DNA from: Villigracilis sp900696595
GTDB lineage: Bacteria; Chloroflexota; Anaerolineae; Anaerolineales; Villigracilaceae
Direction: 5' to 3'
Assembly (NCBI GenBank): GCA_030263615.1
Contig: SZPH01000053.1
Location: forward strand, 1 to 21,223
DNA: 21,223 bases
The notes under the pieces were generated by a model. That model saw only the letters and a list, made by a program, of their open reading frames with translations, made no database searches and was not told where the DNA came from. A program made the translations under genes and the position numbers. Below, piece by piece: positions 1-6,868 of this stretch (position 1 is the first letter of the stretch; each line of letters opens with the position of its first letter).

Positions 1-1
1 A

Positions 2-99
2 AGCCGCAAAGATTCAAGGGTTTTCCCTTCGCGTCTTTGCGACCTGGCGTTAAGAATTTCATTCGGCAAAAGCGCAATTTGTACCCGTGTTCAGTATAA
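2..99. repeat. 98-bp repeat, left copy of window-terminal inverted repeat
   Basis: Positions 2-99 are identical, in reverse complement, to 21126-21223 over all 98 bases. Identity stops at 100 (A here versus C in the other copy). The copy contains its own hairpin: cgcaaaga (5-12) pairs with tctttgcg (34-41) around an inner aaggg/ccctt stem (16-20, 25-29). This is the architecture of an interspersed palindromic repeat. Because both copies lie exactly at the window ends, they may also mark where an assembly contig broke at a multicopy repeat. No transposase is present, and the enclosed genes are housekeeping, so it is unlikely to delimit a mobile element. Confidence 0.9.
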
Positions 100-102
100 A
101 AA

Positions 103-840
103 CTATGAAACCTTCTCCACCGCCCAAAAATGGGAGATGCCCAGCGCTCTCAAGGGAGTCGCTTCCAGAAATTGCAAAACCGCCCGCAGGATTTTTCCCA
201 TCGCGCCAAACCGCGCGATGATGTTGTCGTACGCGCCGAAGATGATCGTCCGCTCGATGAATGTGACGGGCAAGCCTTCGAATAGTTTTTGCAGATCGCG
301 TTTGGAGTAGACGCGCACATGCGGGGCGAGTTTGTCGCGCCAGACTCGCGGAAGATAATTCACAAAAGGCTTGTTGCCGAAATAATATTTCCCCTTCCAG
401 AAGACGCCGTGAGTCTCTACGGGATAGCCGCGATTGGGACAAAAGAGGATCAAGCGTCCGCCGGGCTTAAGTGCGCGGATCATCTCGCGGACTGCGAGGG
501 CATCGTCCTGGACGTGTTCGATCACTTCATGGCTGAGGATCAGGTCGAACGTCATGGAAGGGAGCGGAAGATATTCCCCGGCGGCGTTGATGATCCGTTC
601 GGAGTTGCGCCGCGCGTCCCGGGCGCGGTCGAAGTCGTATTCCAGTCCGGTCACGTTCGCGCCCAGTTCGGTCATCTTTTCGACGTACATCCCCACCCCA
701 CAACCGTTTTCCAGCGCCCTGCCCCGCATCCGCTCCCCCGCAAATTTTTGAATCATCTGCAACCGTCGCCGCTGTCCGTCGCGCCACACATATGAGGGTT
801 CGCCCCGTAACGCAGCTTTCTCCATGTCCCGTTCAGTCAT
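103..840 (-). CDS. class I SAM-dependent methyltransferase (Methyltransf_11 type)
   Basis: A 245-residue soluble protein with the Rossmann-fold methyltransferase signature. The SAM-binding motif I is LENGCGVG at residues 43-50, the acidic residue after strand 2 is near E67, motif IV is FDLILSHEVIEHV at 98-110, and LKPGGRLIL is at 124-132. These elements and their order match small-molecule, lipid or sugar methyltransferases of the Methyltransf_11/UbiE-like superfamily. The C-terminal third (140-245) is aromatic-rich and probably shapes the acceptor site; the substrate cannot be read from sequence. The start is the ATG at 838-840. There is no Shine-Dalgarno, but an extended -10 box lies 7 nt upstream, suggesting a leaderless message. 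It is divergent from nusA, and its 3' end abuts the terminal repeat. Confidence 0.9.
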   Translation of the reverse strand: MTERDMEKAALRGEPSYVWRDGQRRRLQMIQKFAGERMRGRALENGCGVGMYVEKMTELGANVTGLEYDFDRARDARRNSERIINAAGEYLPLPSMTFDLILSHEVIEHVQDDALAVREMIRALKPGGRLILFCPNRGYPVETHGVFWKGKYYFGNKPFVNYLPRVWRDKLAPHVRVYSKRDLQKLFEGLPVTFIERTIIFGAYDNIIARFGAMGKILRAVLQFLEATPLRALGISHFWAVEKVS

Positions 841-847
841 GGCGGCG

Positions 848-856
848 ATTATACCA
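848..856 (-). promoter_or_regulatory. extended -10 promoter of the methyltransferase (leaderless-type)
   Basis: On the minus strand the sequence reads TGG followed by a perfect TATAAT (853-848), seven bases, then the ATG at 840. The TG one base upstream of the hexamer is the extended -10 element, which can substitute for a weak -35. Transcription would start at or next to the ATG. No purine-rich Shine-Dalgarno is present. Confidence 0.6.
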
Positions 857-909
857 ACAGGAGAAAATCCAACGTCAGGAGGCGTTCGACCCCGATTTGC
901 GGCTCAGCC

Positions 910-938
910 TTGCGCGGGAAAAACCTTTATGCTAAAAT
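910..938 (+). promoter_or_regulatory. predicted sigma70-type promoter of the nusA operon
   Basis: TTGCGC (910-915), a 17-base spacer and TAAAAT (933-938), with an extended TG at 930-931. The expected start is near 945, giving a leader of roughly 120 nt before the nusA ATG. It lies in the 227-bp region shared with the divergent methyltransferase. Confidence 0.55.
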
Positions 939-975
939 CCCGCGCGTAAGGACAACCCAATAACGAAGTCAACCG

Positions 976-1005
976 GAAGTGGGTCGCCCCCACTTCTTTG
1001 TTTTA
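976..1005 (+). terminator. intrinsic-terminator-like hairpin in the nusA leader
   Basis: gaagtggg (976-983) pairs perfectly with cccacttc (989-996) around a five-base loop and is followed by a T-rich run (997-1004). It sits inside the leader between the predicted promoter and nusA, so it would act as an attenuator of the whole operon rather than an end of a gene. A comparable hairpin position upstream of rimP-nusA operons is known in other bacteria; here rimP is absent. Confidence 0.6.
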
Positions 1006-1067
1006 TACATGGCTTGCATGTGCGCAAGCGCGCAGTCAACAAACCAAAGGAGTTTTGGAGCAGTACG

Positions 1068-2936
1068 ATGGCAAAGAATGATTTTGCGCTGGCATTCAAC
1101 GAAGTGCTGGAGGATAAACAACTCGCCAAGGACGTGGTCGTCTCGGCCATCGAGTCGGCGATGGTCTCGGCGTATCGGCGCGCGGTAGGGGCATCCACCG
1201 CCCAGCATGTGGAGGCGAAACTGGACCCCGAAACGGGCATGGTGACCGTCTTCGCCGAAAAGGAAGTGGTCGAAGACAGCGTGGTGGACGAGCGCACCGA
1301 AGTGATCCTCGACGAAGCCCGCAAGGTGAACCCCGAAGCCCAGGCGGGGGATATGGTGATCGTCGAGAGCACCCCCGCGGATTTCGGGCGCGTTGCGGCG
1401 CAGACGGCGCGGCAGGTCATCCAGCAGAGAATCCGCGAGGCGGAGCGCGCCAACCAGATGGAATACTTCCAGCGGCAGGAGGGCGAGATCGTCTCCGGCT
1501 TGGTGCAGGCGATCAACGCGCAGGGCATCACCATCGGCCTGGAAATGAAAGCCGAAGGCACGATGCCGAACAACCAGCGCATCCCCGGTGAAAGGTTGAA
1601 ATTGCACGACCGCATTCGCGCGGTGGTGATCGAAGTGAAAGACGGCGCGCGCGGGCCGCAGATCATCCTCTCGCGCGCGCATCGCAACTTTTTGCGCCGC
1701 CTGATGGAAAACGAAGTGCCGGAGATCTATCACGGCATTGTCGAGATCCGCGCGATTGCCCGCGAACCGGGCGCGCGCGCCAAGGTGGCTGTTTCCGCCA
1801 CACAGCAGGGTATTGACCCGGTCGGCGCGTGCGTGGGACAGAAAGGCGTGCGCATCCAGGCCATCGTCAAGGAACTGCACGACGAAAAGATAGACATCAT
1901 CCTGTGGGACGCCGACGCGGTGAACTACATTTCCAAAGCCATCAGCCCGGCGCGCGTCAGCGGCGTGTATCTCTCGGAGGATGAACGCACCGCCACAGTC
2001 GTGGTCGGCGAAGACCAGTTGAGTCTCGCCATTGGGCGCGACGGGCAGAACGCGCGTCTCGCCGCCAAACTGACCGGCTGGCGAATTGACATCAAATCGC
2101 TGACCGAAGCCGCGGGCGACGCGCTCGCCAAACTCAAGGGCGACCCGGAATTGCAGGATAAATTAAAGACCGCCGTCGAAGCCATGCCGCAGGTGGAGGA
2201 AACCCTCGCCAAGAAAGCCGAGAATCGCGCCATCACGCCCGAGGAATTCCACGCCCTCGAAGCCTTCGTGGACCGCGTCGAACGCCGCATGATCCTTGCC
2301 CGCGAAGAAGCCTCGCGCGTCGAAGACGAACGGCTGGCCGCCATCCGCGCCGAGATTCCCGCCGCGGCATTTTCGACGCCGCTCACCGCCGCCGGGATCA
2401 AGGAACACATCTTCAACATTCTCACCGAAGCCGGTTACGAAACCGTCGGTCAATTGATGTTCGATTTGAAAACCAACCAGGACAAAGTGTTGGGGATGGC
2501 TGGGATCGGGCCCAAGGCCATGCAAAACATCGAGGAAAGCCTTGCGGCTCTGACCTTCCCCGAGCCGCCTCCCGCGCCCGAGGCTGTGGAAGAAGCCCCA
2601 GCCGCCGAAGCCGTGGCAGAGTCGGCTCCAGCGGAGGAAATGCCTGCGGCGGAGAAACCAGCCGAAAGGAAGAAAGAAGCGAAGCGCGTCGTCGAAGAAG
2701 CGGAGGAGGACGGCGAAGTCTCGAAGGATGGGGTCAACCTTGACGAGTTGTTCTCCATCAAGCCCGAGATGTTCCAGTCTCCAGCCGCCCCGGATGAAGA
2801 TTCCGACGACAAGAAAAAAGGCAAGAAAGGCAAGAAGAAGGGCGTGGCGCTCGAGTTCGACGAAAAATTGGGCGAGGTCGTCTCGCGCAAGAAACACAAG
2901 CGCGGCGAAGACGGCGACGACGATTCGGAGTGGTAG
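1068..2936 (+). CDS. nusA: transcription termination/antitermination factor NusA
   Basis: A 622-residue NusA that binds RNA polymerase and nascent RNA to modulate pausing, termination and antitermination. Domains in order: N-terminal RNAP-binding domain (about 1-130), S1 domain (about 136-203), KH1 and KH2 (about 205-345, with GQKG at 257-260 and AIGRDGQN at 321-328), and a helical C-terminal part with a helix-hairpin-helix (about 440-495, GMAGIGPKA at 476-484). A long low-complexity tail follows (497-622): Ala/Glu/Pro-rich, then a Lys/Gly cluster at 582-592, ending in an acidic stretch. The tail is unusual compared with E. coli or B. subtilis NusA. ATG 1068 is chosen because the conserved MAKNDF start lies there, behind GGAG (1057-1060). 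It heads the operon, with ylxR 13 bp downstream. Confidence 0.96.
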   Translation: MAKNDFALAFNEVLEDKQLAKDVVVSAIESAMVSAYRRAVGASTAQHVEAKLDPETGMVTVFAEKEVVEDSVVDERTEVILDEARKVNPEAQAGDMVIVESTPADFGRVAAQTARQVIQQRIREAERANQMEYFQRQEGEIVSGLVQAINAQGITIGLEMKAEGTMPNNQRIPGERLKLHDRIRAVVIEVKDGARGPQIILSRAHRNFLRRLMENEVPEIYHGIVEIRAIAREPGARAKVAVSATQQGIDPVGACVGQKGVRIQAIVKELHDEKIDIILWDADAVNYISKAISPARVSGVYLSEDERTATVVVGEDQLSLAIGRDGQNARLAAKLTGWRIDIKSLTEAAGDALAKLKGDPELQDKLKTAVEAMPQVEETLAKKAENRAITPEEFHALEAFVDRVERRMILAREEASRVEDERLAAIRAEIPAAAFSTPLTAAGIKEHIFNILTEAGYETVGQLMFDLKTNQDKVLGMAGIGPKAMQNIEESLAALTFPEPPPAPEAVEEAPAAEAVAESAPAEEMPAAEKPAERKKEAKRVVEEAEEDGEVSKDGVNLDELFSIKPEMFQSPAAPDEDSDDKKKGKKGKKKGVALEFDEKLGEVVSRKKHKRGEDGDDDSEW

Positions 2937-2949
2937 AAAAAAAACGGAC

Positions 2950-3261
2950 GTGGCGAAGAAACCTGCGGGACGCGTAAAACATATTCCCCAGCGCACATGC
3001 GTTGGATGCCGGGAAACGCTTGCGAAACGCCAGTTGTTACGGATCGTGCGCGCGCCCGACGGGGTGAGGGTGGACCCGACGGGCAAACTGGCGGGGCGCG
3101 GCGCCTACCTTCACGATAAAAAATCATGCTGGGCGCGCGGGTTGAAAGGCGCATTGGCGCGCGCGTTGAAAACCGATTTGCGGCAGGAAGACCGCGCCCG
3201 GCTGGAAGAATTTATGAACGCTCTGCCTGCGGAGGCAGAGACAGACGGTTCAGCCATGTGA
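2950..3261 (+). CDS. ylxR: YlxR (DUF448/RnpM-type RNA-binding protein)
   Basis: A 103-residue basic protein with the YlxR signature RTCVGCR at residues 15-21, then LLRIVR and GRGAYL. YlxR lies almost invariably between nusA and infB in Gram-positive-type operons. In B. subtilis it was reported to bind the RNase P RNA and was renamed RnpM. The start is taken as GTG 2950, 13 bp after the nusA stop; no ATG precedes the conserved region. No strong Shine-Dalgarno is visible, so translational coupling to nusA is likely. The last residues (about 91-103) are encoded by a GC-rich 8-bp hairpin (3221-3240) and look like a recent extension rather than family core. Confidence 0.92.
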   Translation: MAKKPAGRVKHIPQRTCVGCRETLAKRQLLRIVRAPDGVRVDPTGKLAGRGAYLHDKKSCWARGLKGALARALKTDLRQEDRARLEEFMNALPAEAETDGSAM

Positions 3262-3336
3262 TCGAACAAGCCACTCGCTCACAGGCAGCCCGATTAGCGG
3301 AATAGACGAGATTTGAGATTGAAGGAGGTGGCTTGT

Positions 3337-5106
3337 ATGAGCAGTAACGGAAACAGAATCGAACTTCCCGCCAGCGTTGTGGTGCGCGATCTGGCTCAAA
3401 AGATCGAAAAAAGCCCGATTGACCTGATTAAAAAATTGATGACGAACGGCGTGATGGCGACCATCAACCAGGCGGTGGATTACGACACCGCCGCAATCGT
3501 GGTCGCCGAATACGGATTCGAGGCCGTCCCCGAAGCGGTGGAGGAGGAGGCGCAGGAAGAAGCCGGCGAAGTGCCGATGTGGCGTCAGTTGATCGCCGGG
3601 GAGGATAAGGCGCAGTTGAAGGCGCGCCCGCCGGTGGTGACGATCCTCGGGCATGTGGATCACGGCAAGACCAGCCTGCTGGACGCGATCCGCTCGACGG
3701 ATGTGGCGGCGGGCGAAGCGGGCGGGATCACGCAACACATCGGCGCGTATCAAGTCGAAATGAAGGGGCGGCTGATCACCTTCCTCGATACGCCCGGTCA
3801 CGCGGCGTTCACGCAGATGCGCGCGCGGGGGGCGCAGGGCGCGGATATCGTCATCCTTGTGGTCGCCGCGGACGACGGCGTGATGCCGCAGACGCGCGAA
3901 GCCATCGCCCACGCGAAGGCGGCTCGCGTGCCGATCGTGGTCGCCTTGAACAAGGTGGACAAAGCCAACGCCAACCCGGATCGCGTTAAACAACAACTTG
4001 CGGAACTGGAACTCGTCCCGGACGATTGGGGCGGGAATACCATGGTCGTGCCGGTTTCCGCCAAACAAAAACAGGGTATAGACGACCTGCTCGAAGGCGT
4101 TTTGCTCGTGGCGGACAGCGCCGAGATCAAAGCCAACCCCGGCGGCAAGGTCATCGGCACAGTCATCGAAGCAGAGTTGGATAAATCGAAAGGCGTTCTG
4201 GCCACGCTTCTGGTTCAGAACGGCACGCTTGAGTCGGGCGATATTGTTGTGGCCGGCATTGCGCACGGCAAACTGCGCGCCATCAGCGACTATAAGGGCA
4301 GGCCGATCAAGAAGGCGGGTCCCTCCACTCCGGTGGCGGTCATGGGTCTGAGCGATGTCCCCTCGGCGGGCGATTTGTTCGAGGTTGTGGAATCGGAAAA
4401 GGAAGCGCGAAGCATCGTTGGCGAACGCCAGGAAACCCTGAAGACCCAGGCGCAATCGCGCAAGAAGGTTTCGCTCGAAGACCTGTTCAGCAAGGTGCAG
4501 GCCGGCGAGGCGAAGGAATTGAATCTGATCGTCAAAGCCGACGTGCAAGGTTCGCTCGACCCGATCATCACCGAGTTGAATAAACTGGGCGCGGGCGATA
4601 TCGGTTTGAAGATCCTCCACGCCGAAACGGGCAACATCGGCAACAACGACGTGATGCTGGCGTCGGCGTCGAAGGCGATCCTGATCGGGTTCAACGTGCA
4701 AGCCGACGTGGACGCGCGCCGCATGGCTGAAAAAGAGGGCGTGGACATTCGTCTGTACGAGATCATCTACCGCATGACCGAAGACATTGAGAAGGCGCTC
4801 AAGGGCATGTTGGAACCCGATTACGTGGAGAAAATTCTCGGCAAGGCGACGGTTTTGCAAGTGTTCACCGCCTCCAAATTTGGGCGCGTGGCGGGTTGCC
4901 GCGTGACCGACGGCGAATTAAAACGCGGCGCAAAAGTGCGCCTCTACCGCAGCGCGGACATCGTTTATGAAGGCGACCTCTCCTCCCTGCGCCACGAGAA
5001 GGACGACGTAAAGGAGATCCGCCAGGGGTACGAATGCGGCGTGGGCTTCAAGAATTTCTCGGACATTCAACCCGGCGATACGCTGGTGTGTTACGTTTTG
5101 GAATAA
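3337..5106 (+). CDS. infB: translation initiation factor IF-2
   Basis: A 589-residue GTPase that recruits fMet-tRNA to the 30S subunit and promotes subunit joining. A single IF2_N-like module (about 8-65) is followed by a short Glu-rich linker and the G domain: G1 GHVDHGKT at 105-112, G2 around T132, G3 DTPGH at 151-155, G4 NKVD at 205-208, G5 SAK at 241-243. Domain II and the C-terminal domains reach the end intact (GVGFKNFSDIQPGD). It lacks the long N-terminal extension of enterobacterial IF2 (about 890 aa), as is usual for short-form IF2. ATG 3337 is preferred over an upstream TTG (3313) because AGGAGGTG (3323-3330) lies at ideal spacing. It follows ylxR by 75 bp. Confidence 0.97.
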   Translation: MSSNGNRIELPASVVVRDLAQKIEKSPIDLIKKLMTNGVMATINQAVDYDTAAIVVAEYGFEAVPEAVEEEAQEEAGEVPMWRQLIAGEDKAQLKARPPVVTILGHVDHGKTSLLDAIRSTDVAAGEAGGITQHIGAYQVEMKGRLITFLDTPGHAAFTQMRARGAQGADIVILVVAADDGVMPQTREAIAHAKAARVPIVVALNKVDKANANPDRVKQQLAELELVPDDWGGNTMVVPVSAKQKQGIDDLLEGVLLVADSAEIKANPGGKVIGTVIEAELDKSKGVLATLLVQNGTLESGDIVVAGIAHGKLRAISDYKGRPIKKAGPSTPVAVMGLSDVPSAGDLFEVVESEKEARSIVGERQETLKTQAQSRKKVSLEDLFSKVQAGEAKELNLIVKADVQGSLDPIITELNKLGAGDIGLKILHAETGNIGNNDVMLASASKAILIGFNVQADVDARRMAEKEGVDIRLYEIIYRMTEDIEKALKGMLEPDYVEKILGKATVLQVFTASKFGRVAGCRVTDGELKRGAKVRLYRSADIVYEGDLSSLRHEKDDVKEIRQGYECGVGFKNFSDIQPGDTLVCYVLE

Positions 5107-5112
5107 GAATCT

Positions 5113-5175
5113 CCAATCTCCAATTACAATTTACTTGCTGGTAATTGGAGATTGGTAATTGGAGATTGGTAATTG
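5113..5175. repeat. foldback plus 14-bp tandem repeat in the infB-rbfA spacer
   Basis: A perfect 15-bp inverted repeat, ccaatctccaattac (5113-5127) and its complement (5141-5155), has a 13-nt loop. The right arm overlaps a tandem duplication of ggagattggtaatt (5147-5160 and 5161-5174), followed by a partial third unit running up to the rbfA start. It occupies almost the whole 79-bp spacer and leaves no recognisable Shine-Dalgarno for rbfA. Confidence 0.88.
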
Positions 5176-5185
5176 GTAATTGGTC

Positions 5186-5536
5186 ATGCCGTCAGGAATT
5201 CGAATCAAACGCATCGAAGACCGTATTCAGCAGGAAGTATCGGAACTGCTGATCCACGAAGTCAACGACCCGCGCCTAAAACAGATTTTCATCACCGATG
5301 TGAAGGTGGACCGGGAACTTGCCTACGCCGAGGTGTACGTCTCGGCTGTGGAGGGCGTCTCGCGCTCCGCCGAAGTGTTGGCGGGGCTCGAATCGGCTTC
5401 CGGCTACCTCAGGCGGATTCTCTCCTCGCGGATGGAGTTGCGTTCGTTTCCGCGGCTGAGATTCCACTGGGACCCCACCCCGGAGAACGCCGACCACATC
5501 GAAAAGATACTGGCAGGGTTAAGAGACAAGAAATAG
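5186..5536 (+). CDS. rbfA: 30S ribosome-binding factor RbfA
   Basis: A 116-residue KH-type ribosome assembly factor acting on the 5' helix of 16S rRNA during late 30S maturation. Recognised by the N-terminal RIKRIEDRIQQEVSELL helix, the NDPRL motif, the central strands VKVDRELAYAEVYVS, and the terminal segment LRFHWDPTPENADHIEKIL. Length is normal for the family. ATG 5186 is the first codon giving the canonical N-terminus. A TTG six bases upstream is possible but lies inside the repeat. No Shine-Dalgarno precedes the ATG, so translation may depend on coupling to infB or on the repeat structure. Confidence 0.95.
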   Translation: MPSGIRIKRIEDRIQQEVSELLIHEVNDPRLKQIFITDVKVDRELAYAEVYVSAVEGVSRSAEVLAGLESASGYLRRILSSRMELRSFPRLRFHWDPTPENADHIEKILAGLRDKK

Positions 5537-5560
5537 CATCCTCGCATAATTGGCGTTCTC

Positions 5561-5613
5561 CCCTGGCGCCGCCCGCCAGGGCAGTAAGGCCGCGTCTGCG
5601 CTAGAGAGCGCAG
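5561..5613. repeat. two adjacent GC-rich hairpins between rbfA and the DHH gene
   Basis: Hairpin 1: ccctggcg (5561-5568) pairs with cgccaggg (5574-5581). Hairpin 2: ctgcgct (5596-5602) pairs with agcgcag (5607-5613) with a four-base loop. Neither is followed by a T-run, so they look like REP-type repeats or RNA-stabilising stems rather than a terminator. Confidence 0.7.
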
Positions 5614-5641
5614 GCTACGCAAAGATCATGGAGAAAATATA

Positions 5642-6601
5642 TTGAACAATCAGGTTTCAGGGGAAATAAAGCAAAGGCTGAATGACGCAACAAAAGCGGT
5701 CATCGCGTCGCACGTGAGACCGGACGGAGACGCCATCGGTTCGCTGCTCGGTCTGGGGATGGCGTTACAGGACGCGGGCAAGACCGTCGAGATGATCCTC
5801 GCGGATGGGGTTCCTTCCTCCTTCAAATTCCTGGAAGGAAGCGGTCTTATCAAGAAGGAACCGACCGGCGGTCACGACATCTTCATCACCGTGGATTGCG
5901 CCGATTTCAAACGGACGGGGAAGGTCTTCGAAAATTTCGGTCCGCCCGACATCAATATAGATCATCACAAGACCAACGAAAATTTCGGCAAATTGAATCT
6001 GATCGAGGCGGAGGAGGTTGCCACGGCGGCGATCCTCACCAACCGCCTGCCGGAGTGGGGGTTCAAGATCACCAAGCCCATCGCAGCCGCGCTGTTAACC
6101 GGCATCATCACCGACACGCTCGGCTTCCGCACCTCGAACATCACGCCGGAGGCGTTAAGACAGGCGGCGACATTGATGGAATCAGGCGTGGACCTGCCCG
6201 AAATCTATATGCAATCGCTGGTGAGAAAATCCTTCCCAGCCGCGAAGTATTGGGGCGCGGGACTTTCGAGCCTCGAAAGTAAAAACGGAATCGTCTGGGG
6301 AACGCTCACCCTGGATGACCGCAAAGCCGCGGGATACGGAGGAAACGACGACGCAGACTTGATCAATATGATCTCCGCGATAGACGGCAACAAGGTCGGG
6401 ATGGTTTTCGTCGAACAGTCCAACAACCACGTCAAAATTTCATGGAGGGCGTTACAGCCAAATATTGATGTATCCCCCATCGCAAAGCATTTCAAAGGCG
6501 GCGGTCACGCCGCCGCCGCAGGAGCGGATATCGAAGGATCGCTGGATGTCATTCAAAAAGAAGCGCTCGCAAAGACACGCGAAATCCTCGACTTGCAATG
6601 A
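5642..6601 (+). CDS. DHH/DHHA1 phosphoesterase, NrnA-like (nanoRNase / pAp phosphatase)
   Basis: A 319-residue two-domain phosphoesterase. DHH motifs: H24 in SHVRPDGD with D28/D30, D85 in VDCAD (84-88), the name-giving DHH at 107-109 and D158 in ITDT. The DHHA1 motif is GGGHAAAAG (286-294), which contacts the RNA or nucleotide. Family members degrade 2-5-nt RNAs and dephosphorylate 3'-phosphoadenosine 5'-phosphate, using Mn at the DHH site. Placement between rbfA and truB is typical of Gram-positive-type operons. The predicted start is TTG 5642, with GGAG at 5630-5633 eight bases upstream. A five-codon ATG frame (5628-5645) ends in a TGA that overlaps this TTG, compatible with reinitiation. 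No in-frame ATG fits better. Confidence 0.92.
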   Translation: MNNQVSGEIKQRLNDATKAVIASHVRPDGDAIGSLLGLGMALQDAGKTVEMILADGVPSSFKFLEGSGLIKKEPTGGHDIFITVDCADFKRTGKVFENFGPPDINIDHHKTNENFGKLNLIEAEEVATAAILTNRLPEWGFKITKPIAAALLTGIITDTLGFRTSNITPEALRQAATLMESGVDLPEIYMQSLVRKSFPAAKYWGAGLSSLESKNGIVWGTLTLDDRKAAGYGGNDDADLINMISAIDGNKVGMVFVEQSNNHVKISWRALQPNIDVSPIAKHFKGGGHAAAAGADIEGSLDVIQKEALAKTREILDLQ

Positions 6602-6643
6602 ACGCGCAATTCAAATGGTACTATAGAGTCAGCGATTTTTGCC

Positions 6644-6671
6644 TTGCTTAATTCGACATATATGTCATAAT
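6644..6671 (+). promoter_or_regulatory. predicted truB promoter with 12-bp palindrome in its spacer
   Basis: TTGCTT (6644-6649), 16 bases, CATAAT (6666-6671). A perfect 12-bp palindrome, gacatatatgtc (6655-6666), fills most of the spacer, a classic operator position. The rest of the 267-bp gene-free region 6602-6868 holds no open frame I can support. The leader (about 6680-6868) contains a small stem (tcgcaa/ttgcga) near 6758-6780 and ends in the truB Shine-Dalgarno. Confidence 0.4.
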
Positions 6672-6868
6672 TGAAAAGCGATGGAATTTCAGAATAAAAA
6701 AGGTTTACAGTCGTACGTCCCCCGCAAAGAAACCCCAACCCACAGGGCTTAGGTCTGTTCGCAAGCCGGGAAATTTGCGACAAAAAAGAGACTTCCAAGT
6801 TTGCATACGCGGTGGAAAAGAAACAAAAGAAGGAAATAATACAAAAGGAAATCCCAGGAGGAGTCCAA

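Noticed and set aside
3250..4860. 536-codon open frame antisense to infB
   Set aside because: It lies entirely opposite a clear IF2 gene; His/Arg/Asp-rich composition is typical of a GC-rich shadow frame.
5141..5175. Possible CRISPR array in the repeated ggagattggtaatt units
   Set aside because: Only two 14-bp tandem units and a partial, no spacers and no cas genes.
6672..6868. Riboswitch or structured ncRNA in the truB leader
   Set aside because: Only short stems found and no match to a known class by eye; noted as a leader only.
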